Positions 45,908 through 54,493 of a DNA stretch of 64,000 nt are shown piece after piece (within the stretch, counting starts at the first letter, position 1; every line of letters begins with the position of its first letter). The stretch comes from GCA-2794515 sp034436155 (GTDB lineage: Bacteria; Chloroflexota; Anaerolineae; Aggregatilineales; Phototrophicaceae): the NCBI GenBank assembly GCA_034436155.1, contig DAOTVP010000040.1:1-64000 (forward strand), written 5' to 3'. The notes below the pieces were generated by a model. It was not told where the DNA came from and did not search any database. It saw nothing but the letters and a program-made list of their open reading frames with translations. The position numbers and the translations under genes are program-made.

Positions 45908-47884
45908 CTATGGCGCTTGCGGATAATGCACCACCACCAATGACGCGCCTGTGCGGTCGGAGAGTTCTTGGGGCAAATTGCCAAATTGTGACCGAAAACG
46001 GGTACGTGTTCCGCTACTGGGGATGAGTACCAAGCCGTTGGGATTAATCCCCTCGCTCAGATGCGCCGCATCTTGATGAACACACGGCACGAGTGTCGGT
46101 TGGCGCTCCCATTTGGCGATATGCGCTTCAATATTGGGATAGTAGGTTTTATGCGCCCGTATCACCAACGGCACATGAATCGTCTCGGCGATATGTCGTG
46201 CGGTATCTAATATTTCGGCTAATATCGTGTTGGGGATGCTATTTTCGGTGATGATAAGCATGACCTCTTTTTTGACCAAAATTGATGATGTGATTTTGCT
46301 CACGAACACGGGTATTTTTGATGCCCATATCACTTCATCCATCACTTTGCCGAACACGGTATTGAACACCGTGCCGTCACCACTCCAACCCAAAATCAGC
46401 ATGCTGGCGTTATTTTCTGCCGCGCTATGCAGAATGCCCGTCGGGATGCTGTGATCAATCCGATACACTGGCTTCACATCCACCTCTGCCAATTGCAATG
46501 CCGATACGGTATCCATAATCTGTTTCAGATTTTTGGCGGTGGATGATTGCCCCTCGCTGGTGCGCGTGATTTTGAGGGGTAAAAGCGTCCCCTTGTTGCT
46601 GGTAGCGAGGATGCTGGCGAGCCGTAACAGGTCATCTTGTGTATTTGGGTTGGCAATCGGCACGAGTATCCGACTGAATAGGGATTGTTTAGGTGCTGGA
46701 TCTGGATGATCGGCTTTATCGGTCATGATTTTTGTGCCGTAGCGTTTGGTCAAAATCGGTGAGGTGACACAGGTGAATAAAATCATCAACACCGCGCCAT
46801 TGAATACGGCAATATCGAAGATGCCCAATTCCACACCGACCAGAGTCGCCGCTAAGGTGGATGCGGCTTGCGCTTGCGATAAACCCCACATCACCATCAC
46901 TTCATCGTTGTTATAACCATAAATCCGACCCGCCAACCACGCGGCGATATATTTTGTGATATACACCGCCACCACCATCAACGCGCCGATGAGCAAAGCG
47001 CGACCATCGGTAAAAAAGATGCCCACATTGAGCAACATGCCGATATTGAGCAAAAAGATGGGGATGAAAAATGATTCGCCGATGAATAACACCCGTGTCA
47101 TGGCGAGGCTATGACGGGGTAGGGTGGCATTCACAGCGAAGCCCGCCAAAAATGCCCCGACGATGGCTTCCATACCAATCGCTTCGGCGAAGAACGCCGC
47201 CACAAAAATCACGACCAGCACAAATTGGACTTCGAGGTTAATCCCACCACCAAAACGTCGAAAAAACCACCGCCCAATGCGCGGGACAACGAATAAAATG
47301 ATGACGGAATATAGCATCAATAACACAATCAGTTGGATTAAAAATTGCGCCGAGACATCCCCACTAGCCGTTTGTGCCACACCTGCCAAGACCAGTAGCG
47401 CCACGATATTGGTAACAATGGTTGCGCCGATGGTCACTGCGACACTCTCGTTTTTGACCAAGCCGATTTGTGTGAGGATGGGGAAGGCGATCAGTGTATG
47501 TGATGCAAACAATGACCCCAATAGCAACGAACTGGCGAAGTTGTATCCCAACGCCAATCCTAATAACACGCCCAAGCCTTGCGGAAGAATGTAGGTGATG
47601 ATGCCAAAGACGAAAGATTTATTTCTCACGCGGTTGAATTGTGCGAGGTCGACTTCTGCCCCTGCCGAGAACATCAGATAAATGACCCCAACCGTTGCCA
47701 ATGCCGCGATTGTATCGCCCCGTTCTAAAATGGCTAACCCAAACGGACCGATGAGAAACCCGCCGATAATTAAACCGACCACTTCAGGCAGGCGCACAAG
47801 ATTCGAGATAATCGGCGCGATTAAAATCACCCCCATAATGACCAAGAAAATACCGACTGGTTCATTCATCAATTCTGTAAACAT
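45908..47884 (-). CDS. CPA2 (Kef-type) cation/proton antiporter with UspA-like tail
   Basis: This protein has about 658 residues. Residues 1 to about 390 form a Na+/H+ or K+/H+ exchanger domain with about 12-13 membrane segments, including LPEVVGLIIGGFLIGPFG near the start, FSAGAEVDL with the acidic residue of the transport site, and GAFLAGFAVNATLP. The rest (about 405-658) resembles two UspA-like nucleotide-binding folds (SRILVPIANPNTQDD; ASMLILGWSGDGTVF) that probably regulate transport. The start at ATG 47884 is chosen since the membrane part begins soon after; the longer frame from 47944 reads through an inverted repeat (9-bp arms 47905-47913 and 47934-47942). It lies downstream of the MFS gene, same strand. 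Confidence 0.85.
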   Translation of the reverse strand: MFTELMNEPVGIFLVIMGVILIAPIISNLVRLPEVVGLIIGGFLIGPFGLAILERGDTIAALATVGVIYLMFSAGAEVDLAQFNRVRNKSFVFGIITYILPQGLGVLLGLALGYNFASSLLLGSLFASHTLIAFPILTQIGLVKNESVAVTIGATIVTNIVALLVLAGVAQTASGDVSAQFLIQLIVLLMLYSVIILFVVPRIGRWFFRRFGGGINLEVQFVLVVIFVAAFFAEAIGMEAIVGAFLAGFAVNATLPRHSLAMTRVLFIGESFFIPIFLLNIGMLLNVGIFFTDGRALLIGALMVVAVYITKYIAAWLAGRIYGYNNDEVMVMWGLSQAQAASTLAATLVGVELGIFDIAVFNGAVLMILFTCVTSPILTKRYGTKIMTDKADHPDPAPKQSLFSRILVPIANPNTQDDLLRLASILATSNKGTLLPLKITRTSEGQSSTAKNLKQIMDTVSALQLAEVDVKPVYRIDHSIPTGILHSAAENNASMLILGWSGDGTVFNTVFGKVMDEVIWASKIPVFVSKITSSILVKKEVMLIITENSIPNTILAEILDTARHIAETIHVPLVIRAHKTYYPNIEAHIAKWERQPTLVPCVHQDAAHLSEGINPNGLVLIPSSGTRTRFRSQFGNLPQELSDRTGASLVVVHYPQAP

Positions 47885-47972
47885 ACAGTAAAATATCCCT
47901 TTCGGAGGATGGACTTGTCCCCGATTTATGACATCCATCCTCATTTTTACTGTATTTAGATTACATCACAAA

Positions 47973-49370
47973 TTACGCACTCGCGGGTTGACCATCCAAA
48001 TTGGAGATAACCACCCCGTTTTCATCGGTTGGATGTGGCGCGTCTGGCGCGGGTGTTGCGTGATCTTGAATCACATAATCGGGTAGTAGATCTTCTAAAT
48101 TGCGGATTTGCGATACCGATGCCGCGATTAAGGTGAGCAATATGCCAACAAACCCGACCATCACCATCATCAAGCCGTAACCACTGCCCGCATCTGTCCC
48201 GACAAACGGCGCAAAAAGCGCCCATCCGTCTGTTCCAACAGCAGGCGCGAATACTGTATCTGCTAACGGACCGACCAATAAAAACGATATGGGCATCAGG
48301 AGCATAGAGATTTGCCCCATCACCGCGAATACACGCCCTTGCATATCGGGCGCGACTTTGGCTTGCGTCAGTGACATAAACAACCCGTTTACTATCGGCA
48401 AAGGGAACATGAAGCAAAACATCATCACGCCCAAAAGAATGGTATTTTGCGACACACCCACAGTTATCATAAACAGTGAGGCGATGAGGATACCGACCAA
48501 AATGGTGTGCATCCGCTTTTTCGTGCCACCCCATACGCCAAGTGTGATGCCACCCGCAATCGCGCCGATATTTTGCACACTTTGGAGCGTGCCGAGCGTG
48601 ATTTCATCGCCTGTCCGCCCTAAAATATACGGAGTTATCAACACGCCCATGCCCGCGAAGAAAAAGTTAATCAACGAAACATATAACAGGGTATAAAGTA
48701 TGGGTCGATTTTGGCGTAAATAAGCCAATCCAGACCAAATTTCTTTCCAGAATGTGCCACTAAATTTTTTCCCAACTTCCGTCTGGGTGGGGCGGGGGAT
48801 GTGGATGCTAAAAATGACTATCATCGCCACCACGAAGGTGAACATATCGACCAAAATTGCTAATGATACACCGCCAAGCGCGTAAATCACACCCGCTATG
48901 GCTGGGGCGATAATCCCCGCCGTTGGTCCCGATAATTGTTGGATGGCGTTGGCGCGGTCACGTTGGTCATTTGGGATGAGCATGGTGACAGAGGCTTGAA
49001 AGGCAGGACCCTGAAACACGCCGAACACCGATTGGAGCGTCACAATGACATACAGATGCCATAATTCAAATGTGCCAGAGGCAAAACTGATGAACAGCAA
49101 TAACGTACATATCGCCTGACCTGTATCGGATAGCACCATGACGATGCGCCTATCCCAACGGTCTGCCAATACCCCCGATGGACTCGATGCCAACACCATC
49201 GGCACTGTCGAGAAGAACGCTATCATCGCCAGTGGGGTAGCATTGCCTGTTTGTTGAAATAAATAAATGCCAATCGCAATGCTACTGATGCGACTGCCTA
49301 TCATCGAAAACACTTGGGTCAGAATTAGGGTATAAAAAGTACGTATGTTCTGCTTGTGTTCGCCAGACAT
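47973..49370 (-). CDS. MFS exporter, MFS_3 / macrolide-efflux type
   Basis: This 465-residue protein has twelve predicted membrane segments. Motif A-like ADRWDRRIVM follows the second segment, and the early segment GSRISSIAIGIYLFQQTGN is characteristic of the enterobactin/macrolide exporter-like MFS group. It is predicted to export small molecules with proton exchange; the substrate is unknown. The last 50 residues are hydrophilic. The ATG follows GAGGGA. A long leader hairpin lies 47-87 bases upstream of the start. Confidence 0.85.
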   Translation of the reverse strand: MSGEHKQNIRTFYTLILTQVFSMIGSRISSIAIGIYLFQQTGNATPLAMIAFFSTVPMVLASSPSGVLADRWDRRIVMVLSDTGQAICTLLLFISFASGTFELWHLYVIVTLQSVFGVFQGPAFQASVTMLIPNDQRDRANAIQQLSGPTAGIIAPAIAGVIYALGGVSLAILVDMFTFVVAMIVIFSIHIPRPTQTEVGKKFSGTFWKEIWSGLAYLRQNRPILYTLLYVSLINFFFAGMGVLITPYILGRTGDEITLGTLQSVQNIGAIAGGITLGVWGGTKKRMHTILVGILIASLFMITVGVSQNTILLGVMMFCFMFPLPIVNGLFMSLTQAKVAPDMQGRVFAVMGQISMLLMPISFLLVGPLADTVFAPAVGTDGWALFAPFVGTDAGSGYGLMMVMVGFVGILLTLIAASVSQIRNLEDLLPDYVIQDHATPAPDAPHPTDENGVVISNLDGQPASA

Positions 49371-49416
49371 AATGTTCCCTCGCTATAGATAAGTGATGTT
49401 GTTCAAAAAATAAATC

Positions 49417-49457
49417 TCATCGGGTGTTTGTAAGGAGAGTGCCAAAGCACCCGATGA
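49417..49457. promoter_or_regulatory. Long hairpin in the MFS leader / ppk upstream region
   Basis: Arms TCATCGGGTG (49417-49426) and CACCCGATGA (49448-49457) pair perfectly. A further TTTG/CAAA pairs inside, with one bulged G. On the minus strand the loop reads CTCTCCTT, which resembles an anti-ribosome-site sequence upstream of the MFS gene. Because it lies between divergent promoters it is not a gene-end terminator for either neighbour. Confidence 0.4.
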
Positions 49458-49506
49458 AATTTCTCTGCGTGTGATGAAGTTCGTTGTTATTGCTGTATAC
49501 GCAAAA

Positions 49507-49590
49507 CGGTTCAAAATGGTTCAAATTTCGCTTAAATTTATTAAAATACAATATTCAAATTTTGTCAAATGGTTGATGGAATTTGAATAT
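49507..49590. promoter_or_regulatory. Direct and inverted repeats upstream of ppk
   Basis: Two copies of GGTTCAAAWT follow each other with a 10-base period (49508-49527), with a weaker third (GCTTAAATTT). Just downstream is an 11-bp perfect inverted repeat, ATATTCAAATT (49551-49561) and AATTTGAATAT (49580-49590). These look like protein-binding sites between the divergent MFS and polyphosphate kinase genes. A TATAAT at 49709-49714 could be the ppk -10 box. The rest of the 380-bp gap is AT-rich and no gene was seen in it. Confidence 0.4.
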
Positions 49591-49751
49591 CAGATTTGAG
49601 GGTGTTTTGCGGTACAATCATGTGAAAGCATTTCACACATGTTGATCATGATGGGGAACGTGTATTTCGTATTATCGAAGATGCGTAGAAAACGAATTGT
49701 AATGCGATTATAATGATGCAATAATCCGTCAGCACAAACCGAGAGTGTTCT

Positions 49752-51908
49752 ATGTCGAAGAAAAAAGCAGTCGAGATTCCTGCAGAGGCACAACTCAACC
49801 CAGATAATTATATCAACCGCGAAATCAGCACCATCCAATTCAATCAGCGCGTGTTGGCATTGGCTCAAGATGAGACCATTCCCCTGTTGGAGCGCGTCAA
49901 ATTTTTGGCGATCGTCGCCAATAATATCGATGAATTTTTCATGGTGCGTGTGGCGGGATATTTAGAAAAATTACAAGTGGGCATCACCACCACCCGCCCC
50001 GATGGTCTGACACCCGCACAAGTGATGAGCGCCATTCGTGAGCATATCACCGCTTTGGTCGCCGATATGCAAGAGACCCGCCGTGTGTTGTTGCGCGAAC
50101 TCAAAAAACAAGGCATTGTTTTTGTGCCGATGGCAGAACTGAATGAAGTTGAACAACGGGCATTACGCGAGTATTTTTATGAGCAAGTGTATCCTGTCCT
50201 CACGCCACTCGCCGCCGATCATGCCAGACCATTCCCGTTCATCTCCAATTTGAGCATGAATTTGGGCGTGTACGTCCGCCGTGAATATACCGATGACGAT
50301 TTAGAATTTGTCCGCATCAAAATCCCTGAAGTGTTACCGCGCTTGGTCAATTTGGGCAAGGTGATGGCGCAATATGGCGAACCGCCCGATGTGAACTATC
50401 AAGACCATTTTGTGTTTGTCGAAGATTTGACTGCCTATAACCTCGACTTGTTATTTTCGGGCATGGAAGTTGTCGAATGTCACCCCTTCCGCGTGATTCG
50501 CAATGCCGATATCGATTACGAAAATGAGCGCGATTCGTTGGATATCAGCACCCTCATCGAAGACAGCTTGCGCGAGCGCCGTTTTGGGTCGGTGGTACGC
50601 CTGACGGTGAATCGGAGCATTAGCGAGGGGATGTTGAAGCGGTTGATTGATGAATTAGAAGTGGATAGAAACCGCGATGTCTACCTGATGGATGGCATGT
50701 TAGGGCTTGCCAGTTTATTTGAATTAATGGCGGTGAATCGCCCAGATCTCAAATATCCGCCCTATCTGCCTAAAATGCCCGAAATCCTCACGATGGGGAT
50801 GAATATTTTCGATGTTATCCGCCAGCAGGATATTTTCTTGCATCACCCGTATGAATCATTTTTAGCCGTTGAGGAATTTTTCCGCACTGCCGCCACCGAT
50901 CCCGATGTGATTGCCATCAAAGCCACGTTGTATCGGGTGGGCAAAAATTCGCCCATCGTGCAGGCGCTCATGGAAGCCCGCGAAAATGATAAACAGGTTG
51001 CGGTGTTGGTCGAACTCAAAGCGCGATTTGATGAAGAAAATAACCTTGAATGGGCGCGTGCGATGGAGCATCAGGGCGTGCATGTGACGTATGGGGTCGA
51101 AAAATTGCAAGTCAAAACGCACGCCAAAATTGCGCTCGTGGTGCGTAAAGAGGGCGATGAATTGCGCCGATATGTGCATTTGGGCAGTGGCAATTACAAT
51201 TCATCTACCGCCCGCATGTATTCGGATGTCGGATTGCTCACGGCGAATCGAGATTTAGCCGATGATGCCATTCGCTTGTTCAATCGGCTCACTGGCTACG
51301 CGCCCGATACCGAGTATAAACGCCTTTTTGTCGCGCCCGAATATTTGCATCCTAGTCTGAGCGAGTTGATTGATAACGAAATCCAAGCCGCCAAAGAGGG
51401 CAAACCTGCTCGCCTGATTTTCAAGATGAATCAGCTCGAAGAAGATGTGATGATTATGAAACTCTACGAAGCCTCGCAAGCGGGGGTGAAAATCAACCTG
51501 ATTGTGCGCGGATTGTGTTGTCTGCGACCGGGTGTGGCGGGTCTGAGCGAGAATATCAAAGTCCGTAGCATTTTGGGGCGTTATTTAGAGCATACGCGCA
51601 TCTATTATTTCTACAATGCTCCACCCGACCAGCGTATTTATGCAGGTAGCGCCGATATGATGCGCCGTAATTTATATAACCGTGTCGAGACGGTGTTCCC
51701 CATTATCGAACCCCGTTGGCAACGCAAAGCCATGCGAATTCTCGCCACTGATTTACGCGCCAACATCTTCACATGGCGATTGGATGCGGATAAACAGTAT
51801 TATCGTATTAATCCCAAAAAGGATGACTTGCTCATCGAAAGTCAGTTAATTTTCATGCAAGAACCCGCTGGGCTAGATGTCGAAATACCCACATGGGAAG
51901 AGTGTTGA
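49752..51908 (+). CDS. ppk1: Polyphosphate kinase 1
   Basis: This 718-residue enzyme has all four PPK1 parts. An N-terminal YINREISTIQFNQRVL helix is typical, followed by the head domain and the two catalytic C-terminal domains. The autophosphorylated histidine is His457 in KTHAKIALV, and the second catalytic histidine is His614 in YLEHTRIYYF; their spacing of 157 equals that of the E. coli enzyme. HLGSGNYN and GSADMMRRNLYNRVE are also present. It makes polyphosphate from ATP reversibly, at the membrane. The stop overlaps the next start (TGATG). Confidence 0.96.
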   Translation: MSKKKAVEIPAEAQLNPDNYINREISTIQFNQRVLALAQDETIPLLERVKFLAIVANNIDEFFMVRVAGYLEKLQVGITTTRPDGLTPAQVMSAIREHITALVADMQETRRVLLRELKKQGIVFVPMAELNEVEQRALREYFYEQVYPVLTPLAADHARPFPFISNLSMNLGVYVRREYTDDDLEFVRIKIPEVLPRLVNLGKVMAQYGEPPDVNYQDHFVFVEDLTAYNLDLLFSGMEVVECHPFRVIRNADIDYENERDSLDISTLIEDSLRERRFGSVVRLTVNRSISEGMLKRLIDELEVDRNRDVYLMDGMLGLASLFELMAVNRPDLKYPPYLPKMPEILTMGMNIFDVIRQQDIFLHHPYESFLAVEEFFRTAATDPDVIAIKATLYRVGKNSPIVQALMEARENDKQVAVLVELKARFDEENNLEWARAMEHQGVHVTYGVEKLQVKTHAKIALVVRKEGDELRRYVHLGSGNYNSSTARMYSDVGLLTANRDLADDAIRLFNRLTGYAPDTEYKRLFVAPEYLHPSLSELIDNEIQAAKEGKPARLIFKMNQLEEDVMIMKLYEASQAGVKINLIVRGLCCLRPGVAGLSENIKVRSILGRYLEHTRIYYFYNAPPDQRIYAGSADMMRRNLYNRVETVFPIIEPRWQRKAMRILATDLRANIFTWRLDADKQYYRINPKKDDLLIESQLIFMQEPAGLDVEIPTWEEC

Positions 51909-53020
51909 TGAAAAATCGTAATCTATTAATCAATCTTGGTTTGATGCTCGGTGGGACGGCTATCGGTTTGATAGCCGTTTTGCTCATCCTCAATAGTGGC
52001 GAACTTCAACTCGGCGGGACGCGCTTCATCTTCACCGATTACAACGGCGATAATTTCGTCCATCAGCAAGGCTTGGTGCGCCCGCCTGCCACCAATCGCG
52101 TGTTAGAAGATGTGATGATTTTTCGGGATGATGATGGATTCCGCCGTCCTGCGATAACCGCCGAAAATTATCCGATCATTGCCATTGGCGATTCGTTCAC
52201 CGATGGCGGACAAACGCCCTGGGTGGATTATCTGGCGCGAACGCTGAACACACCCGTCCGTAATTTGGGCTGGCGTGGATTCGGTCCGTTGGAATACGTT
52301 CAGGTCATGCGCCAGTATGGTGGGGATGGTCACGAGTGGGTGCTGGTCGCTTTTTTTGAGGGGAACGATTTGGGCAATATCGCCACCTCGCACGATGCGC
52401 TCAAAACCCGTGAGATGCTCACCAGCAACGCCACCGCTATCCCGCCCGATGCCCCCGCCGAAGCCTTCGGCATCCCGCAACAAGACTGGTATCTCTACCC
52501 ACTCGCACATCCGACCATCGGCGACATCGCTTATCTGAGCAGTTACATCTGGTGGCTGAATGGGGAACGCGAGACGTATCAACAATCCAAAAATATCCAG
52601 ATTCTGCGCGACTCGCTCATCCAAATTCAATCGCTGGCGGGGGATGCGTGCTTGGGCTTGATTTACATCCCCAGCAAAGAGCATATCTATTTTCCGTATG
52701 CCGACCCGCAGGGCAACCGTCAATTCGTATTGCAAAATGGCGGGCGCTTGGCGCTAGATGAGGATGGTTGGTTGGATATTATCAACGAGCCTGTGGATTA
52801 TGCCGTGTGGGATGCCAACAAAGACAACCTGCACCGTGTGGTCGCCGATATGATTGCCGATATGGACGGCTGGACATTCATCGATTTGCTCCCCGCCTTT
52901 CGGGATATGGCGGGGCAGGGGACTCTGACCTATTACGAATACGATAGCCACTGGAACGATGCAGGTCATCGTCTGGCGGGTGAGACCGTCGCGGGTGTTG
53001 TCGGTAATGGATGTAAGTAA
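51908..53020 (+). CDS. Membrane-anchored SGNH-hydrolase-like protein
   Basis: This 370-residue protein has one N-terminal membrane segment (about residues 8-28) and an extracytoplasmic SGNH-type domain. Block I is AIGDSFTDG, block III is FEGNDL, and the C-terminal catalytic pair is in DSHWNDAGH. This arrangement resembles AlgX/AlgJ-like and related O-acetyl-group enzymes that modify cell-surface glycans. Which glycan is unknown. It starts on the last bases of ppk1 (TGATG), so the two are made together. The pairing is unusual and its meaning is not clear from the sequence. Confidence 0.8.
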   Translation: MKNRNLLINLGLMLGGTAIGLIAVLLILNSGELQLGGTRFIFTDYNGDNFVHQQGLVRPPATNRVLEDVMIFRDDDGFRRPAITAENYPIIAIGDSFTDGGQTPWVDYLARTLNTPVRNLGWRGFGPLEYVQVMRQYGGDGHEWVLVAFFEGNDLGNIATSHDALKTREMLTSNATAIPPDAPAEAFGIPQQDWYLYPLAHPTIGDIAYLSSYIWWLNGERETYQQSKNIQILRDSLIQIQSLAGDACLGLIYIPSKEHIYFPYADPQGNRQFVLQNGGRLALDEDGWLDIINEPVDYAVWDANKDNLHRVVADMIADMDGWTFIDLLPAFRDMAGQGTLTYYEYDSHWNDAGHRLAGETVAGVVGNGCK

Positions 53021-53040
53021 ATTATGTAGGGAGTGATTCT

Positions 53041-53103
53041 ATGAAAACGTATCAATTCAAGCATTATAACATGCAGACTATATTCACCCAAAGTGATGTT
53101 TAA
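53041..53103 (+). CDS. Possible 20-residue small ORF
   Basis: An ATG at 53041 is preceded by GGGAG at a good distance and is read for 20 codons (MKTYQFKHYN...SDV) to a TAA that sits in the ribosome site region of the DprA-like gene. It may be a leader peptide that couples translation, or the leftover start of a lost gene. Nothing similar is recognised. Confidence 0.3.
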   Translation: MKTYQFKHYNMQTIFTQSDV

Positions 53104-53113
53104 GGATGAAATA

Positions 53114-53854
53114 ATGGATTATATCAAACTGACCCACGAATCGCCTCAATATCCCAAACGTTTAACAGATATATTAGGCAAAAAAGCGCCGTTATCATTG
53201 AATTTGTGGGGTAATTTAGCATTACTTGATTCGCCGAGTATAGCCTTTTCGGGGTCAAGAAATGTGAGCGAACAGGGAATAAAGGTAACAGCACATATCG
53301 CCAAGCAATGCGCTGAATCGGGTTGGGTGGTCATCAGTGGTCATGCCAAAGGAGTCGATACAACCGCTCATGTAACAGCACTGGAGAATGGCGGTAATAC
53401 AATTATCGTCATTGCAGAAGGGATAGAGACGTTCAAATTACGACAAGAAATAAAACAGATTGCAACACCAGAAAATATATTGGTGATTTCTGAATTCCCC
53501 TCGCGTGCCAAGTGGAATGTGGGTTATGCCATGCAACGCAATAAAACTATCCTCGCACTATCAGATGCCATACTGATTGTTGAACCTAGAACAGAGGGTG
53601 GTACTTATGATGCTGGACAACAGGCGCTCAAATATCATATCCCACTTTTCATCGCTGAATATGAAACAATTTCACCATCTCCAGAATCTGGGAGTGCCTA
53701 TTTTTTGCAACATGGGGCGAAGATCTTATATAACCATTCAGAAACACAGTTGCCAAGTATTTCACAATTAAAACGTGTTTTAGATATCGATGATAGTGAA
53801 GAGACGCTACAACGACAATTATCGTTGTTCGATATTGGACTGCAAAGCAATTAA
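53114..53854 (+). CDS. Short DprA-like (SLOG superfamily) protein
   Basis: This 246-residue protein has a Rossmann-like DprA core: IAFSGSRNVSEQG, VVISGHAKGVDTTAH (nucleotide-binding loop), NTIIVIAEG, ISEFP, QRNKTILALSDAILIVEP and GGTYDAGQQAL. Standard DprA, which loads RecA on incoming single-stranded DNA, is usually 290-370 residues with extra N- and C-terminal domains; here both are missing or very short. Related short DprA/SLOG proteins occur in defence and conflict gene sets. Codons are more AT-rich than in the flanking genes, suggesting transfer. The ATG at 53114 follows AAGGATGAA. Confidence 0.75.
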   Translation: MDYIKLTHESPQYPKRLTDILGKKAPLSLNLWGNLALLDSPSIAFSGSRNVSEQGIKVTAHIAKQCAESGWVVISGHAKGVDTTAHVTALENGGNTIIVIAEGIETFKLRQEIKQIATPENILVISEFPSRAKWNVGYAMQRNKTILALSDAILIVEPRTEGGTYDAGQQALKYHIPLFIAEYETISPSPESGSAYFLQHGAKILYNHSETQLPSISQLKRVLDIDDSEETLQRQLSLFDIGLQSN

Positions 53855-53860
53855 GATCTC

Positions 53861-54135
53861 CCTACAGGTGATTTATGCGGGATGATGAGATACGCTCACA
53901 CAGCAACGGTGACAGCAGTCGCCACATCTTTGCTGGGCGTTAGATATCCCATTGGGTGATGCCGAATTCTGCCAAAAGGCGAGTCGCCTCGCCATGTGAA
54001 ATCAACACGGGGCGACCATTCGTGCCGTTGCCGATTTTAATATCCAGCCAGCGCACAACACCGATGCCTGTGCCGGGTGCCTTCGCCACCGCCTGTTTCC
54101 ACGCGAGACGGATGGCGAGTTGGTGAGGCGTTTCG
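53861..54135 (-). pseudogene. Partial duplicate of MNT gene end plus acpS
   Basis: This stretch is clearly similar to 54459-54735. It holds the last codons of the MNT nucleotidyltransferase gene (53861-53883, plus strand) and about the C-terminal two thirds of acpS (minus strand). A net 4-base loss and a TAA just after the codons for TQWDI break the acpS frame, and the N-terminal third is missing. Residues such as LAIRLAWKQAVAKA replace LAARFAGKEAVAKA, losing the active-site glutamate. It is non-functional and must come from a duplication of about 280 bp. Confidence 0.8.
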
Positions 54136-54174
54136 ATGCTATTTATTCCACCCACATATGTCAAAGGAGTGATT

Positions 54175-54483
54175 ATGTATCCAATTACTTTAGAACCCAA
54201 TGCAATACACGATTTTTGTCAACGGTGGGGCATCTGCGAATTTGCGCTGTTTGGGTCGGTTGTGCGCGATGATTTTCGTGCCGATAGCGATGTGGATGTG
54301 CTGGTGCGCTTTCATGATGATGTGCATCGCACCTTATACGATTTATCGGTGATGACGGATGAATTAGAAGCCCTGTTTGGGCGAAAAGTGGATATTTTGA
54401 CACGCAAAAGCATCGAAAATAGCCAAAACTATCTTCGGCGCAAAGAAATTTTGAGTTCCCTACGGGTGATTTATGCGGAATGA
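54175..54483 (+). CDS. MNT-type nucleotidyltransferase, antitoxin-like
   Basis: This is a 102-residue minimal nucleotidyltransferase of the MntA family. The GSx10DxD signature is present as Gly27-Ser28 with Asp39 and Asp41, and a third acidic residue is in KVDILT. MntA proteins neutralise HEPN RNases (HepT) by adding AMP to them. A HEPN gene normally sits next door, but here the following gene on the other strand is acpS, so this is an orphan. The ATG at 54175 follows AAGGAG. The 3' end is copied upstream at 53861. Confidence 0.85.
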   Translation: MYPITLEPNAIHDFCQRWGICEFALFGSVVRDDFRADSDVDVLVRFHDDVHRTLYDLSVMTDELEALFGRKVDILTRKSIENSQNYLRRKEILSSLRVIYAE

Positions 54484-54493
54484 TGAGACATGC

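Noticed and set aside
49506..49530. T-arm-like GGTTCAAATTTCGC suggestive of a tRNA
   Set aside because: No matching acceptor stem, anticodon arm or CCA-end region could be folded around it; it is better explained as part of a direct repeat.
52103..52735. 210-codon open frame on the minus strand
   Set aside because: It is a shadow of the SGNH protein gene, with no ribosome site or recognisable domain.
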